Below, one piece after another: positions 46,884 through 57,572 of a stretch of 64,000 nucleotides of DNA. This stretch comes from Pezizomycotina sp. ARF18 (taxonomy: Eukaryota > Ascomycota). The notes beneath the pieces are model-generated. The model had not been told where the DNA came from. It ran no database searches and saw only the letters and a program-made list of their open reading frames with translations. The translations under genes were made by a program, and so were the position numbers. How positions within the stretch are numbered: the stretch's first letter is position 1; each line of letters starts with the position of its first letter. The stretch spans positions 39,345 through 103,344 of the forward strand of contig AZLU01000085.1 of the NCBI GenBank assembly GCA_002224055.1. Direction: 5' to 3'.

Positions 46884-49800
46884 CTTAGGAACAATAAGGA
46901 GAAAGATCAGGCAATATATGGTAAGTTACCAACCAAAAGAATTATACCGCCATATGAGATATATATAGTTTCTCTCAATATAAAACATTGGAACGCAAGA
47001 GGGAAATTCGAAAGTAATAGAAAATTTAAATATGAGATAGACCAAGCAGATTTTCCAATTAATCCGAAGATTCTGGTTGTTACACCTCGTAGCAATACTG
47101 AGTCGCCACCCGCGACGACTCTTCAGGGATCATATGAAGAAGCTTCTCTACACGCGTATGGCAAAAATATGGATATTGAAGAATCCTTCATTATAGCAGA
47201 TTACCAACATGTGCCGAATATCCAAGGAGCTATTTCCGCCTCAAATCTGGCACCGGTTGGCCAAGCTCTTGCATCGCCAAGCGGGAGGCCAATGCTAACC
47301 TCGCCAACGCAATTTGCGTTGGATTTCGCATTTCGTGGGTGCATCTATCTTTAATTCTATAGTCTATGACATGCTCACGTTTGTGAAGTTGATGAGCTTG
47401 AAAGTATGGGTAGTTTTCTGCAACTGGACCAGGACCAACTCTTCGATCAAGTAAACGAAGCTATTCCCGATCTTATAGCACTGCAAGTTCCTTACAGCTA
47501 CCCCGGCACCACGGGGAGAAACACCTGCCATAGACCCCGATATCAGTCTCCGGGATAACGTCCGATCACAGCACTCCTCCGAAAGACGAATTACAACACC
47601 TTTATCAGATATTTTCGATTTCAGGCTATATTCCGATGGATTAAAATCTAGGACGACATTAACCGCGGAATTACCTTATTTTCAGCTTCAAGCAACGATG
47701 AAGCGCAACGGTTTGTATACCCAATACAAGGTTTCACCTCAGAACTCTCAAAAGCATTGCTCATTGTAAACACAGGTGCACGTTCCGAGTATATACGGCT
47801 GGGTATCAGCTCAAGTCGCCTAGCTTCTTCGCAAACTCCATCTTCCGATGATATGTGCGGCCCGGAGGAAATAAGTCATCTCGGATCGTTCGAATCTCCC
47901 CTCGAAAATTTATCTTGGTTTCTCTGTACGCTTTTAGATTTACTGAGAGAAAAAAAAGATTTGGAGGCTGATGACGAGTTGATTATGAGGTTTGCTTCTC
48001 AGCTCCCGAAGATGCTTCCAGAGCGGAGAAATGGAGGCATAGAATTCCAAATACGAAAGTTATTCTGCCTTATCCTTTCGCTTTACGGGATATCTTTCAA
48101 GTTTTTGCTTTCTACGCCAGCAACAAATTACTTAGAAAGTCGCAGATCCAAAATCTACTTCGGTGGATAATTGAGCACGAACGCTTAGCAGCGTTTCTTC
48201 ATTTTCTTGGGGTCGAAAGCGTCGTAATCCGCGCATGCGCTCAGAATATTTTACCGCGGCAATAGCACTCGAAAATATGGATCTTTTACTATGTCTCATG
48301 GCACTTGATGTAGAGATAACGAGGAGGCTATGAGACAGGCAATAATGATCAACGATGAAGATTTCGTCAAATCTCTACTAGAGCGAGCGATTCCTGGACC
48401 TATTGGTGTTACATCAAGACTTCGTCGTATTTCCGGCACAAACCGTGTCTGTGTCGCCAGAGATCTCCTAGAGAGAGGGGCAGATGTCAATTATGAACTT
48501 GGGGAAGAGACAGATAAACATGACCGAGGGACGGCTTTGTTTCAAGTTATATGGAATAGGTAGGCAGATATGACAAAGCTACTCCTTGAGAACGGCGCAA
48601 ACCCAAACGCTCGCTACGTTACGGACGAGCTGAACCAGATCGAACATACGGCCCTTGCCGAGGCAGCGATACAAACGAGGTCCCCCAGAGGCTACGAGAT
48701 AGTTTCTCTTCTTCTGGACTACGGCGCGAGCATTAAATGTTTCTTGAACAAAAGAGATTTCTTAAGCTATCTCTCCATTAACAATTACAGCTATACAAGT
48801 TCATTTCCAACAAACTCAACTTTCGGGAACCGATTTCGATTGTGGACACAATCCTTGAGGCTGCAAAGCAAGGCAAGTCATCTTTCGATGAGTTCCTTCG
48901 TCGAGAAAAAGAAAGAATCTCACCTCAAACTCTGGAAAACGCACTACTGGAGTCAATTTATCGGAACTCTTACTGGAACATAGAGAGTACTTTGACACTC
49001 TTGGAATCTGGCGTCGACCCTAAAGCGCCAACGCTTCAAGGACATCCGTTAGTTGCGGCCGTTTCTCAAGAAACCGAACCGGCGGTTATCCTTACTCGCG
49101 GTTTGATTGACGCCGGTGCAAGCCTTGACATTTCGAATTTAATGAGCCGAACAATAGAAGAAGGGAGCTTCGAAGTTCTTTGCATTTTGCTTGATGCTGA
49201 TTGGATCTTAAATCATATGGCGCCGCAGCTCTGGAAGGTGCCGTGCTTAAAAAGCGGCTTGACACGATAGTCCTTCTACTTGACAGAAGAGCACCTATCA
49301 ATGCCTTTGGAACCCGGTTTTCTCCTATTCAAATTGCAGCTGATATCGGAAACATAAAGATTATTGAATATCTATTAGACCGAGGAGCGGATATCAATTT
49401 CCCCGCGTATCGGCATGGGGGCTACACCGCACTACAGGCTGCATGTATCTCTGGGAAAACGGATGTTATTAATTTCTTCTAGAAAAAGGAGCTGATGTGA
49501 ATGCCGTTCCGGCGGTCGTTGACGGTGTGACTGCTTTACACGGCGTACTTCGGTCGTCACTCGATAAAACCACAATGGAAGAACATTTCAAACTTCTCCT
49601 CGACCATGGCGCGGATCCTTGTCAGCCGAATCGAGGGCATAGGTGGGCTTTGTTATATACCAACTCATTAAGGGGGATCTTCTGGATTTGCTGCGCCTGG
49701 TAGTATACTAAAGGAACACAATGTGGATCCCAATGACACGCCATTTAGCATGCCCTGTCCACGGCTTACACCGCTTCAATTCGCAGCCGACAGAGGATCC

Positions 49801-49910
49801 CTGAAGCTGCGAAACTTCTGGTTGAGTATGGAGCGGATGTCAATGCTCCTCCTGTTTACAAGAATGGCAGAACAGCTCTGCAAGCAGCAGCGTCACGACC
49901 TAATCCCGAT

Positions 49911-49952
49911 CTCGAGATGCTCAGACATTTTCTCGAGATGCTCAGACATTTT
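49911..49952 (+). repeat. Perfect 21-bp tandem duplication in an ankyrin repeat
   Basis: The unit CTCGAGATGCTCAGACATTT plus T occurs twice in direct succession and keeps the frame, doubling the peptide EMLRHFL. A third, changed start (CTCGAAATGC) follows. It lengthens one ankyrin helix by seven residues. Confidence 0.9.
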
Positions 49953-50213
49953 CTCGAAATGCAAGCTCAGGTCAACGCAAAGCCAGCAATCGCCGACGGT
50001 ATAACGGCTTTTCAGGGTGCTGCGATGGTGGGAAGCATTCCCGTTGCACAGTTTCTACTGAGCAACGGTGCTGATGTGAACTCTGAGCCTTCGTTTAACT
50101 CCGGACGGACTGCTCTCGAGGGTGCTGCGGAACACGGACGACTAGACATGGTTCAGTGGCTGATACATCACGGCGCCGCTGGGGGGCCAAACTATAGGAC
50201 TGCGGGAGAATAG

Positions 50214-50719
50214 CTGAGAGTATGGCTACACTGCAATCTTGAGCTGTTCGAAAAGCCGATAATCCTGAATAGGCTCTACGAGCAGGTACTCAAAGCCCAT
50301 GCTCATACTATTGTTGCATGTTTTTAAACAAGCTCTATGATCGTGCTCGTAAAGTCGCCGTTTTACTCCCGAAGTTAATGTTAATGTATTTAGCTGCCTT
50401 AAATTATTTGTAATATATCCCGAACTATTCAGCAGTATAATATTCTTGTGACTGTATTCCCCCCCCCCCCCCCCCCCGACCATGGATTTCGTCCATGCAA
50501 ATTAACCGTGAGGATTTCATGCCCCTGCATGTTTTGGTTCAAATGGTGCTGCTTTTTATATAAACTTCTGAATCCGAGAATTGAAACCAGAAGACGGAGT
50601 CTGTCTTATACGTTCATTTGCATGTCATAGAAGACAATCAAACATTGATCGTTGAACTCTGGATGCAATATATACAGAGAACTGTTCAGGTTCGATTTAA
50701 ACACTCATAGCTTTCGAGT
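50214..50719. other. Spacer with a 19-C homopolymer
   Basis: No gene. A run of 19 C lies at 50459-50477, the longest C/G homopolymer I noticed in the window. The rest should hold the 3' flanks of the two convergent genes. Confidence 0.6.
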
Positions 50720-51849
50720 TTAGCTCGGGCGCCTTAGCCTGGCGGTCGTGTAGAATTTCCTTGCGATCTCTTCAATATCCTTCATGCACGGCCATCGGCC
50801 TTTAATTTCCAATCGGCAGACCCGTCTCTTCTCAGAAAGAAGAAATGATCGATGGCGTATGGGTTTAGTGAGACATACTGCAGAAAGACGGACAATATTA
50901 GCCAAAATCGGAACCAGAGCGCTGGAATAGAAAGACAAGAGAACTATAAAAGGTTATTCGCGAGATCTTAGACTTACGCAACCACGCAAATCGTCATGAA
51001 ACTCAGACATGAGGTCGCGAACTTCCTCTAGCGTTTTATCCTTCGATGAGAACGTCCTGACGGCGGTTTCGGGCTGTCTATAGCATGTTGGTAGAAAACG
51101 TAATCGTCTCCAGTCCCTGGATTAAGTTGTACGGGTTGTTTTAGTTTGTTCCATATTAAGTCAGTCAAACGTAGATGGTATAGTAGATAAACGGCATGCA
51201 ACGCACCTATCGCCATACTCCACGTGCTCCTCGGATGCCCAGGCATACTCGCAAGATAGTACTGCAACACTTCCTCCGTATGGGGCGGCATTCCGCCCCA
51301 CCGGTAATACGCTTTGCCATCCGCACCCTTCGCAGAAGCGAAGAATTTACCCTCCTTGCCGATGGAGAATCTTATTGTTTTCTGCTGGAAGTTGCTACTG
51401 AATTGGGTATTCTTACCCTTTATCCATGCTTTCAGTACTGAGGAGCATCACTGGAACCTTTTGTAGATAATATCGTTAGTCAAAACCATCGCAGATACTG
51501 ATGAGAGTATCGAGGACAGTAATTGAGAGCATATGGGGGTCGGGATTACCGCTGAGTTGGTAACTTCCGCTGTATGCCTTGTAAAGGACAAGCCAGCCTC
51601 GCGCTCGGTGAAACTGAGGCAGACAACGGTCCTTATCTTGATTTCTACATCTTCGGTGTTTAGAAGATCTAGAAAACCTTGAGGTAAATTATTCCTAAGA
51701 ACCGGTTAATATAACAACTATAGGGATATGCGCATTTTATAGGCGTTCACAAACCATTTACGTTGGTCGCGATACTCGAAGAAAAAGGCGCCTTTCCGAC
51801 CGAACGCGAAGACTAAATGGTTGTCGAATCCTTCCCCCTTGATCGACAT
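50720..51849 (-). CDS. Unknown multi-exon fungal protein
   Basis: The start at 51847-51849 reads MSIKGEGFDNHLVFAFGRKG and AFFFEYRDQRKW, followed by an intron near 51685-51762. Next come FLDLLNTEDVEIKIRT, FHRARGWLVLYKAYSGSYQL and HMLSITVLDTLISICDG. After another intron (about 51400-51480): RFSIGKEGKFFASAKGADGK, YYRWGGMPPHTEEVLQYY and HPRSTWSMAIG. The next exon reads YRQPETAVRTFSSKDKTLEE and ends before a 56-bp intron (50922-50977). The last exon reads ALVPILANIVRLSAVCL. Repeated FxxGxxGxFFF-like motifs at two places suggest two similar sub-domains. No signal peptide or membrane span. A few frame changes (near 51630 and 51080) look like missing bases. I do not recognise the family; it is probably cytosolic. 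Confidence 0.6.
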
Positions 51850-53076
51850 GATTCCGACCAAGGTATAGCAATGAATCTAATCTTCAACTGATACGATACA
51901 CGTCGAGGTAGACCGATCGGTCGGCTTTCAGTCTTTTGAAAGGTTACGGGTTTCGTATCTATTAACAGAAATTTGAACCTTTTAAACCTGTTGGCCTGAG
52001 CTTTTACATACTAGCAAGACAATCTGGTCCTTCGACCAAATAAAAAGAGGGAAAAAAAGGGGCAGTGGGCAAAAAATACACGATTATACGATAAGAGTTC
52101 ACATCTGCACTCGCGTCACAATGTGGCTTGCGCCAAAACGCGCGCCTCGGCACGAAAAATTGACGATTGGAGAGTATTGCATTTCCAGGAACAAGGGAAA
52201 GGGTTGGGTAGCGTGTTCATAGAAGGTTATTTGAGTGCAAAATGGATCTCTTCCGGTGAAATATTTTGATGCACGTACGCGGTTTCGATGAAGTGACGAG
52301 ATTCGGCTCGGTGAACCTCCTCGTCACGATCAGAAGATTCCGAGGCTTAATCTGTATTAATTCGTGATGAATATTTTGCAAATACTATAGGTCTGATAAT
52401 ACCTCTGGTTATTTGGCAATCCCGAATTGACTACGAGAATATCTGATCCAGGAAACCCCTAAGACCGGGAGAGTTGCTTTTGGGCTTTTTTCCCTACCGG
52501 GCTGATAGGACCAAGTTTTAGACGAACCTCGGCCCGGCAAATAAGGACTGTTTCGTCCCGATATCCCCGACACCCGCAGTCCTCTGTGATTGGCAATTAA
52601 TTCCGCCTAATATATAATCACCACTTACGCTAATAGGCAATATTCAAATGCTCCAGGGCAGTAAGTTTATATGTTCAGAGACATCTTTGGTCTAATATCT
52701 TCAACCTGACTGTTCGTATCTCTCGTTTGCAAGCTGAAGCAGCAGAGATAGTTTGATTTGCTTGAGTGTCTTTTCGATCTATTTCATGATTAATTGTCAG
52801 GATATGATACTCTGGGTCTGAATTATTCTCTCATTTGGGCAAGGGGGCAAGCATCGAGGTTGTATCCTAAACTGTTGGCCGTAGATAATACCAAACGGGA
52901 CAGCTTTCCCCCATCATCCTACGATTTTTCGTGTAGCATAGGAATTCGAATAACGGTTTACACTGTTGCTAAAAAGAGAAAAAACTTTTGATATCCAATT
53001 TCCCAAGGCAAGTCTATAGTAGTACAGTATGTTATTACATGAACAAATGTTTAAATTTTCCAGTATAATTTCCCTT
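51850..53076. other. No gene seen
   Basis: AT-rich intergenic DNA with short random frames. The last 100 bases are the 3' flank of the minus-strand cysteine-rich gene. Confidence 0.5.
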
Positions 53077-53490
53077 TCAGAGCGGAACAATATCCGAAGT
53101 TCCTTTACATCGGGTCGGGACAGCCTTGCAGGCCTCAGCGTGGAAGTCCTTAGGAACTGGACCGTCGACCCAGGTGGTCTTCTGCGGGCAAGGACCGCAA
53201 CCACACATGTCGCGGGTGAACGTGACGGTAGGGGCCGGCGGCAGCAGCAGTTCTTAGTGGCGGTGATGGTCGGGGCGTCGTCGAAGCAGCTTGGGTTGAT
53301 CGGGCAGGGGCACATGAAGCGGTGGGGAGGCTGGACGGTGACGGTGTGGGTTGGGCAGGAGCCACCCTCGATAACGCAAGCGGAGGCGACGCTATGGGGG
53401 ATAAAGTTAGCATTGGCATAGGAATAATATGAATGAAGGGAAAGATACTTACGCGGCGAAGAAAGCAATGGCGACGGCGGTGTACTGCAT
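53077..53490 (-). CDS. Small secreted cysteine-rich protein (effector-like)
   Basis: Exon 1 (53453-53490) and the start of exon 2 give a signal peptide, MQYTAVAIAFFAA then VASA. A 61-bp intron lies at 53392-53452 (GTAAGT...CATAG). The mature part is dense in cysteine: CVIEGGSCPTH, RFMCPCPINPSCFDDAP, KNCCC, then after a frame change MCGCGPCPQKTTWVDG and ACKAVPTRCKG. With one base restored near 53240 the coding length is 354 nt, exactly 118 codons. Small, secreted and cysteine-rich fits fungal effector or wall-associated proteins. The CPCP and CGCGPCP patterns might bind metal. No named family is recognised. Confidence 0.72.
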
Positions 53491-55361
53491 TTTCGTTGTA
53501 GTGATGATTCGTGAGAATATAGGATTGTTGGGGAAATGGGTTGGTGCGGGAGAAAATGATGCTTTAAAAGATTGCTGAATGACTTGAGAAGACATGACAA
53601 GAGGAGATCATTGGGCGACTCTTATAATTGATATTTTCGTTTCAGTACATGATGACTTTCATCAGTCATTCCATAATTACCTCTAGGAAATTTTCATTCT
53701 GAGGTAATTTTCGCGAAACGCGATCCTTGATCCTGTCCTGCCACGCAAAAGAAATCACTGGCGATTTGCTTCCAGAATTCCGCACACTGCATGATTCCGC
53801 CCGCAGGGCAGCGGAAGCTTACCTTCGTGGGACGAAATATTTCGCATTACGTAGCTTACGTCGTAAAACAAACGAACAAGGGTCTCGAAGAATTTCGGGT
53901 CCGTGTTTTTGCGAAAATGCGCAGTTCTTCGCGATTGTCAGCAAGTGTCTGAACGGGGAAGGTGTCTTTTCTTTTGCTTTCGCGAACTCGCTGCTCCCGC
54001 AGTGTTTCCGGGATTTCCGATGTAATGCCTTTCTTTCACGTCCAGGTTCTCGGGGCCTTTAAAACGAAGTAAATCGGGAACATGTAGGGCAGAATGATTT
54101 CTATCGTGGATGGAGAGCTACTAAAATCCCTCGTAGACTGAAGATTAATAATGGCATGAGTGTATAATTAGATCACCAAGATTCGCGTAAATTTTTGTCT
54201 AAGGCCGCGCAAACTTTGAGTTCAACGTTCGGCACGCTCCGAATGCAATAGCAGCTCGCCTAGCTCTGCAGAGGCCCGCTACGTTCATCCATAGTTCCTC
54301 CGGAGCTCTGCTGAAAATCGAGAATTGACAGCCGGGTGCAGGAAAGGATTATAAAACAATAATGAAAACGATATGTCAAGCGAGTGTAAGCGAGTGAATG
54401 CCTTCATGCGGAATAGTATCCGTGGAAGCTTGTTCCTTGTTATCCTACTAGATCTTCGGAATGCGGCACTGGCAAGCGCAAGGTCGAGTTTGATTTTTCC
54501 GTGCAACTAGCAGCCCAGAGGCTGGTTGTATTGATAGACCTTATAAGGCAATTTTTGATATTCCGACTACCGATACCGAAAAGATTTGAAGACATGTTTG
54601 AGAAATGGGATGATACAGGACTAGGAATATCTAGATCTCGATATGATCCCCTCGCAGAACTGATTCCTGCGTGAAGTTTTATGAACTCGAGAGCCGAAAG
54701 TACGACAGTTCAAGTCACCGTACTTCTCTTTGTGCAGAGTTTATACGCCCAATTACTTGCCCGGTTTTCCGAGTGTAACAGCGATTATTCAAAGTCTCCA
54801 ATGGAGTATACCGAAGCATTCTTAAAGAAGGGGCCTCCAAAACGCGGAATTTCCAAAGATATGACCTAAACACCCGACTTTAGAACTTTCCATCGAGGTG
54901 AGATGTATTTGAATCCGAACCATGGCCCACGCAAGATTCGCCGGCGAGAAAGCCTGGTGTATGGCTGGTTAGCTGAATGCGCGACTAAAAGCAAACGCGT
55001 GGTGAGTGTACGCGATGCATGATGATTCATTCAGGTTTGCCGGAAGTGCAAAATTAAAATTCGGTGGTTTTTGTTCAGCTGAAAGAGTGCGGCGGGGGAA
55101 GGCGCTGCAAAGAACCGACGCGCTAGATGGTTGAAAATAAAGCTGAGCGCCTCGCGATACATCACGGAAAGAAAATCATGCCTGAATTGATAGCTGATGT
55201 AAATATTAATACCCAGGCGGATCCGTTTGTCAATGAGCATTTAATTAAACTTTTTCAACTCGATGAACATCATCGCTGCTCAGTTGCCATTTTACAATTA
55301 GGGAAAGAGTAATTACTCGTAAGAATTGAAAGGAACAGAACAAACAACGTCTATCTTACAG
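53491..55361. other. No gene seen; may hold the first exon of the next gene
   Basis: Spacer between a minus and a plus gene, so both promoters should be here. Short frames only. A 61-codon plus frame (55127-55312) lies in phase with the F-box exon but is separated from it by a TAA and a possible 43-bp intron, so the true start of that gene remains open. Confidence 0.4.
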
Positions 55362-57143
55362 CAGCCTCCCGAGATCTTGGTCAGCATTTTCGAAGAGGTG
55401 AGTCTGTTTCTCTCTTGTAACTAGGAGGACAGGAGGTTGTATCCAGCTAAAAACTAAATACATATAAAACGAGAGTAGTAAAGCAACCAAGATCTCAAGA
55501 ACCTCCGTACCTGCCATTGAACATTCAGCGCGCCAGCTGCATGGCGGCTCTTTCGAAGGCTCCACCTCGACCTACACCCTCACTTTAGCGTAGGACGGCT
55601 CCAGGATAAAGCCGCCCGAGCGAGAGACATCGCGGATAGGGTCGCGACCTTCGTCAAATCCAGCGCCCCGAATCCCTTTTCCGGCGTGCGCCTGCAGGAT
55701 CTCACTGTCGAATACGACCGCTCGACTCAATGGAAGGAATTCGTCACCGCCTTTGATAAATTCGCAAAGGCGTCCGGGGCGTTCTTCCCTTGTATCGAGA
55801 GCGTAAAAAGGCTTCACATAGAAATGCTCGACGATAGAAATCGGGCGGAAGCGAAGGATAAGAACTTGAGGCAAAAATCCCACGCGGCGGTGGATTTGGT
55901 CTTCGACAGCGTCGAGAAGTGCTCGGCACGGGAACGGTACCGGTCGAGAATGTATACCTGAGCACCATGGCGAAGCACATAGGCTGTCTGAGCGCGCTTA
56001 CAAGACTGCAGTCATTGACGCTGCTGCTATCGGGTGATGCTATGATGAAGGACAGTGCCGGCGCGCTGTTCAAGAACATCGCGGACATAATGATGAATAA
56101 TAAGGAGCTCACGTTCATGAAGCTTAACTTTTAATCCAGACCCGGAAGCAAGTTCGTTGAGGAACTGAGAGGCGACGGCGGCGACATGGATATCGTGCTA
56201 GACCATGTTCCCGACGATCACGTCTTTGAATTGAAAACGCTCATCCTTCAAAATTCTTCATTCTCCTACAACGAGCACAACGTCCGGAAGCTGAAAAACC
56301 TGACAAGGCTGAAGTCCTGGAAGTCGTGGACGGTGCTAAAGGCCGCGGGCGTACATCTTAGCCATATCGACGCTTGTGGCGGGCTCACAAATGACTACGT
56401 CGATTACCTAGCGGAGCAGAAGCAATCGATCACGCACTTACCTTTGCCGAGTAAAAACTTCAAGTAAGTTGGGGAAAATTACTATCCTATTGCCACGTCA
56501 ATCTTGATATGTATCTAGACGATTTGTATTAACCATGCTTTTATTTTCATCTGGTAGGGATTTCCCCAAATGGGAAAAAATGCGCGTCCGCCTCGTTGAT
56601 GAGGTCGTTCCTAACCTTTCCTCCACGCTGACGTACGTTCAGCTCAACATCTACATCATCTTCGTAAACTGGAAACCAGAGATAGTCCACCCCATCCTCC
56701 GCCCTCCGGATGACGACAAAGTCCGGAATAAAGGGCTCCGTAGCGGTAGTACTTTCCTTGATGAAGGCGTCAACAACAGCTGGGTCGACGAAGAATGGGC
56801 CGAGAAGATGCTGACCGACCGCAATGACTCCGACGGTCCACCGAGCGGGACATTCGTGGAGCTGATGGAGCTCCTGCGCGATTGCACGAAACTGCGGGAA
56901 ATCAGGATGGATGCGGATATGGGCCACTTCGACAGAGGCGACGAGAGTAGCTGCTGGAAGAAGATGCTGTTCCTTCCGTGGAAGGTTTCCAAGAGGGATG
57001 AAGGGGAGGATGATTGGGTGGCCGGTATGGAGATTGAGATACACCACGAGCACAAGCATTACTACAGCGGGGAAATAGAAATGACGTCTAGCACGTTTAA
57101 ACTTCGTGACGTGGACGGATTTTGGAGGTTTAGATGGTACTGA
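55362..57143 (+). CDS. F-box/LRR-like protein
   Basis: A small exon (55362-55397) reads QPPEILVSIFEE, the start of an F-box (LPxEIL..I). An intron of about 100 bp follows (GTGAGT donor). The main exon runs through RARDIADRVATFVKSSAPNP, VRLQDLTVEYDRSTQWKEFV and LSALTRLQSLTLLLSGD, then FELKTLILQNSSFSYNEHNV. An intron at 56464-56557 leads to FPKWEKMRVRLVDEVVPNLS, VELMELLRDCTKLREIRMDA and the end GFWRFRWY. The LRR-like pattern fits an SCF substrate receptor. The frame changes near 55585 and 55920, and one TAA lies at about 56132-56134. The start codon is not identified. The style is like that of the gene at 13.5-15.7 kb, which makes them likely family members. Confidence 0.65.
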
Positions 57144-57572
57144 ACTCTTCAGGGAGCGGGTTCAGGCTTGTTATTTAGGTTCGCAGATATCATGGAGGTA
57201 TATGATCGTGGAAAATCTCGTTAAACAGGCGTCTAGGCTATATGTTAATGTCAGGCGGCAGATGCTGGGGACTATTTGAATATATCAATGTTTAGAAAGA
57301 AGAATCTGAGAATATTTATTGCACTCAACCTGGCAAGATTACGCTCAGGCAACTGTTATGATGACATATCTCACTTTGATCACCAAATTCCCAGCGGATG
57401 GGTATGTAGGAAGACGTCACAGCTTCAATTTTATACTGGATTCATGCATCATCGATTATGTTTGGGTGAATGGTATTTAGATGTTAATTGGGCCGATTGA
57501 ACTATAGCTCTATAAATTTAATGTACATTTCTTTAAATACAGCCTATGCTACATGATTCCTTATTGGTTCGT
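57144..57572. other. Convergent spacer, no gene seen
   Basis: Holds the 3' flanks of the F-box gene and the alpha-galactosidase gene. AT-rich with short frames. Confidence 0.5.

Larger units (their letters stand above)
46182..50213 (+). pseudogene. Broken Clr5-domain ankyrin-repeat gene
   Basis: From the ATG at 46182, RLRKADWEPYKDLITDLYY, NKTLEDVMKLVQHQTGF and QAQYRHAIDDWGETSKYIK form a Clr5 domain, the N-terminal domain of many fungal ankyrin proteins. A TAG at 46335 interrupts it where Gln would fit. A 298-bp MITE sits at 46586-46883. Protein-like frames resume (KNMDIEESFIIADYQHVPN, LIMRFASQLPKMLPE), and from about 48.3 kb come ankyrin repeats: MTKLLLENGANPNARY, IEYLLDRGADINFPAYRHGG, AQFLLSNGADVNSEP and MVQWLIHHGA. 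Many substitution stops and frame changes occur throughout, so the gene is dead, unlike neighbours with single-base losses only. These proteins are variable and often linked to self/nonself or stress functions; the role here is unknown. Confidence 0.7.

Noticed and set aside
53029-53421. 130-codon plus frame
   Set aside because: Antisense of the cysteine-rich secreted gene, which has a signal peptide and a clean 61-bp intron.
56547-57059. 170-codon minus frame
   Set aside because: Antisense shadow of the last exon of the F-box gene.
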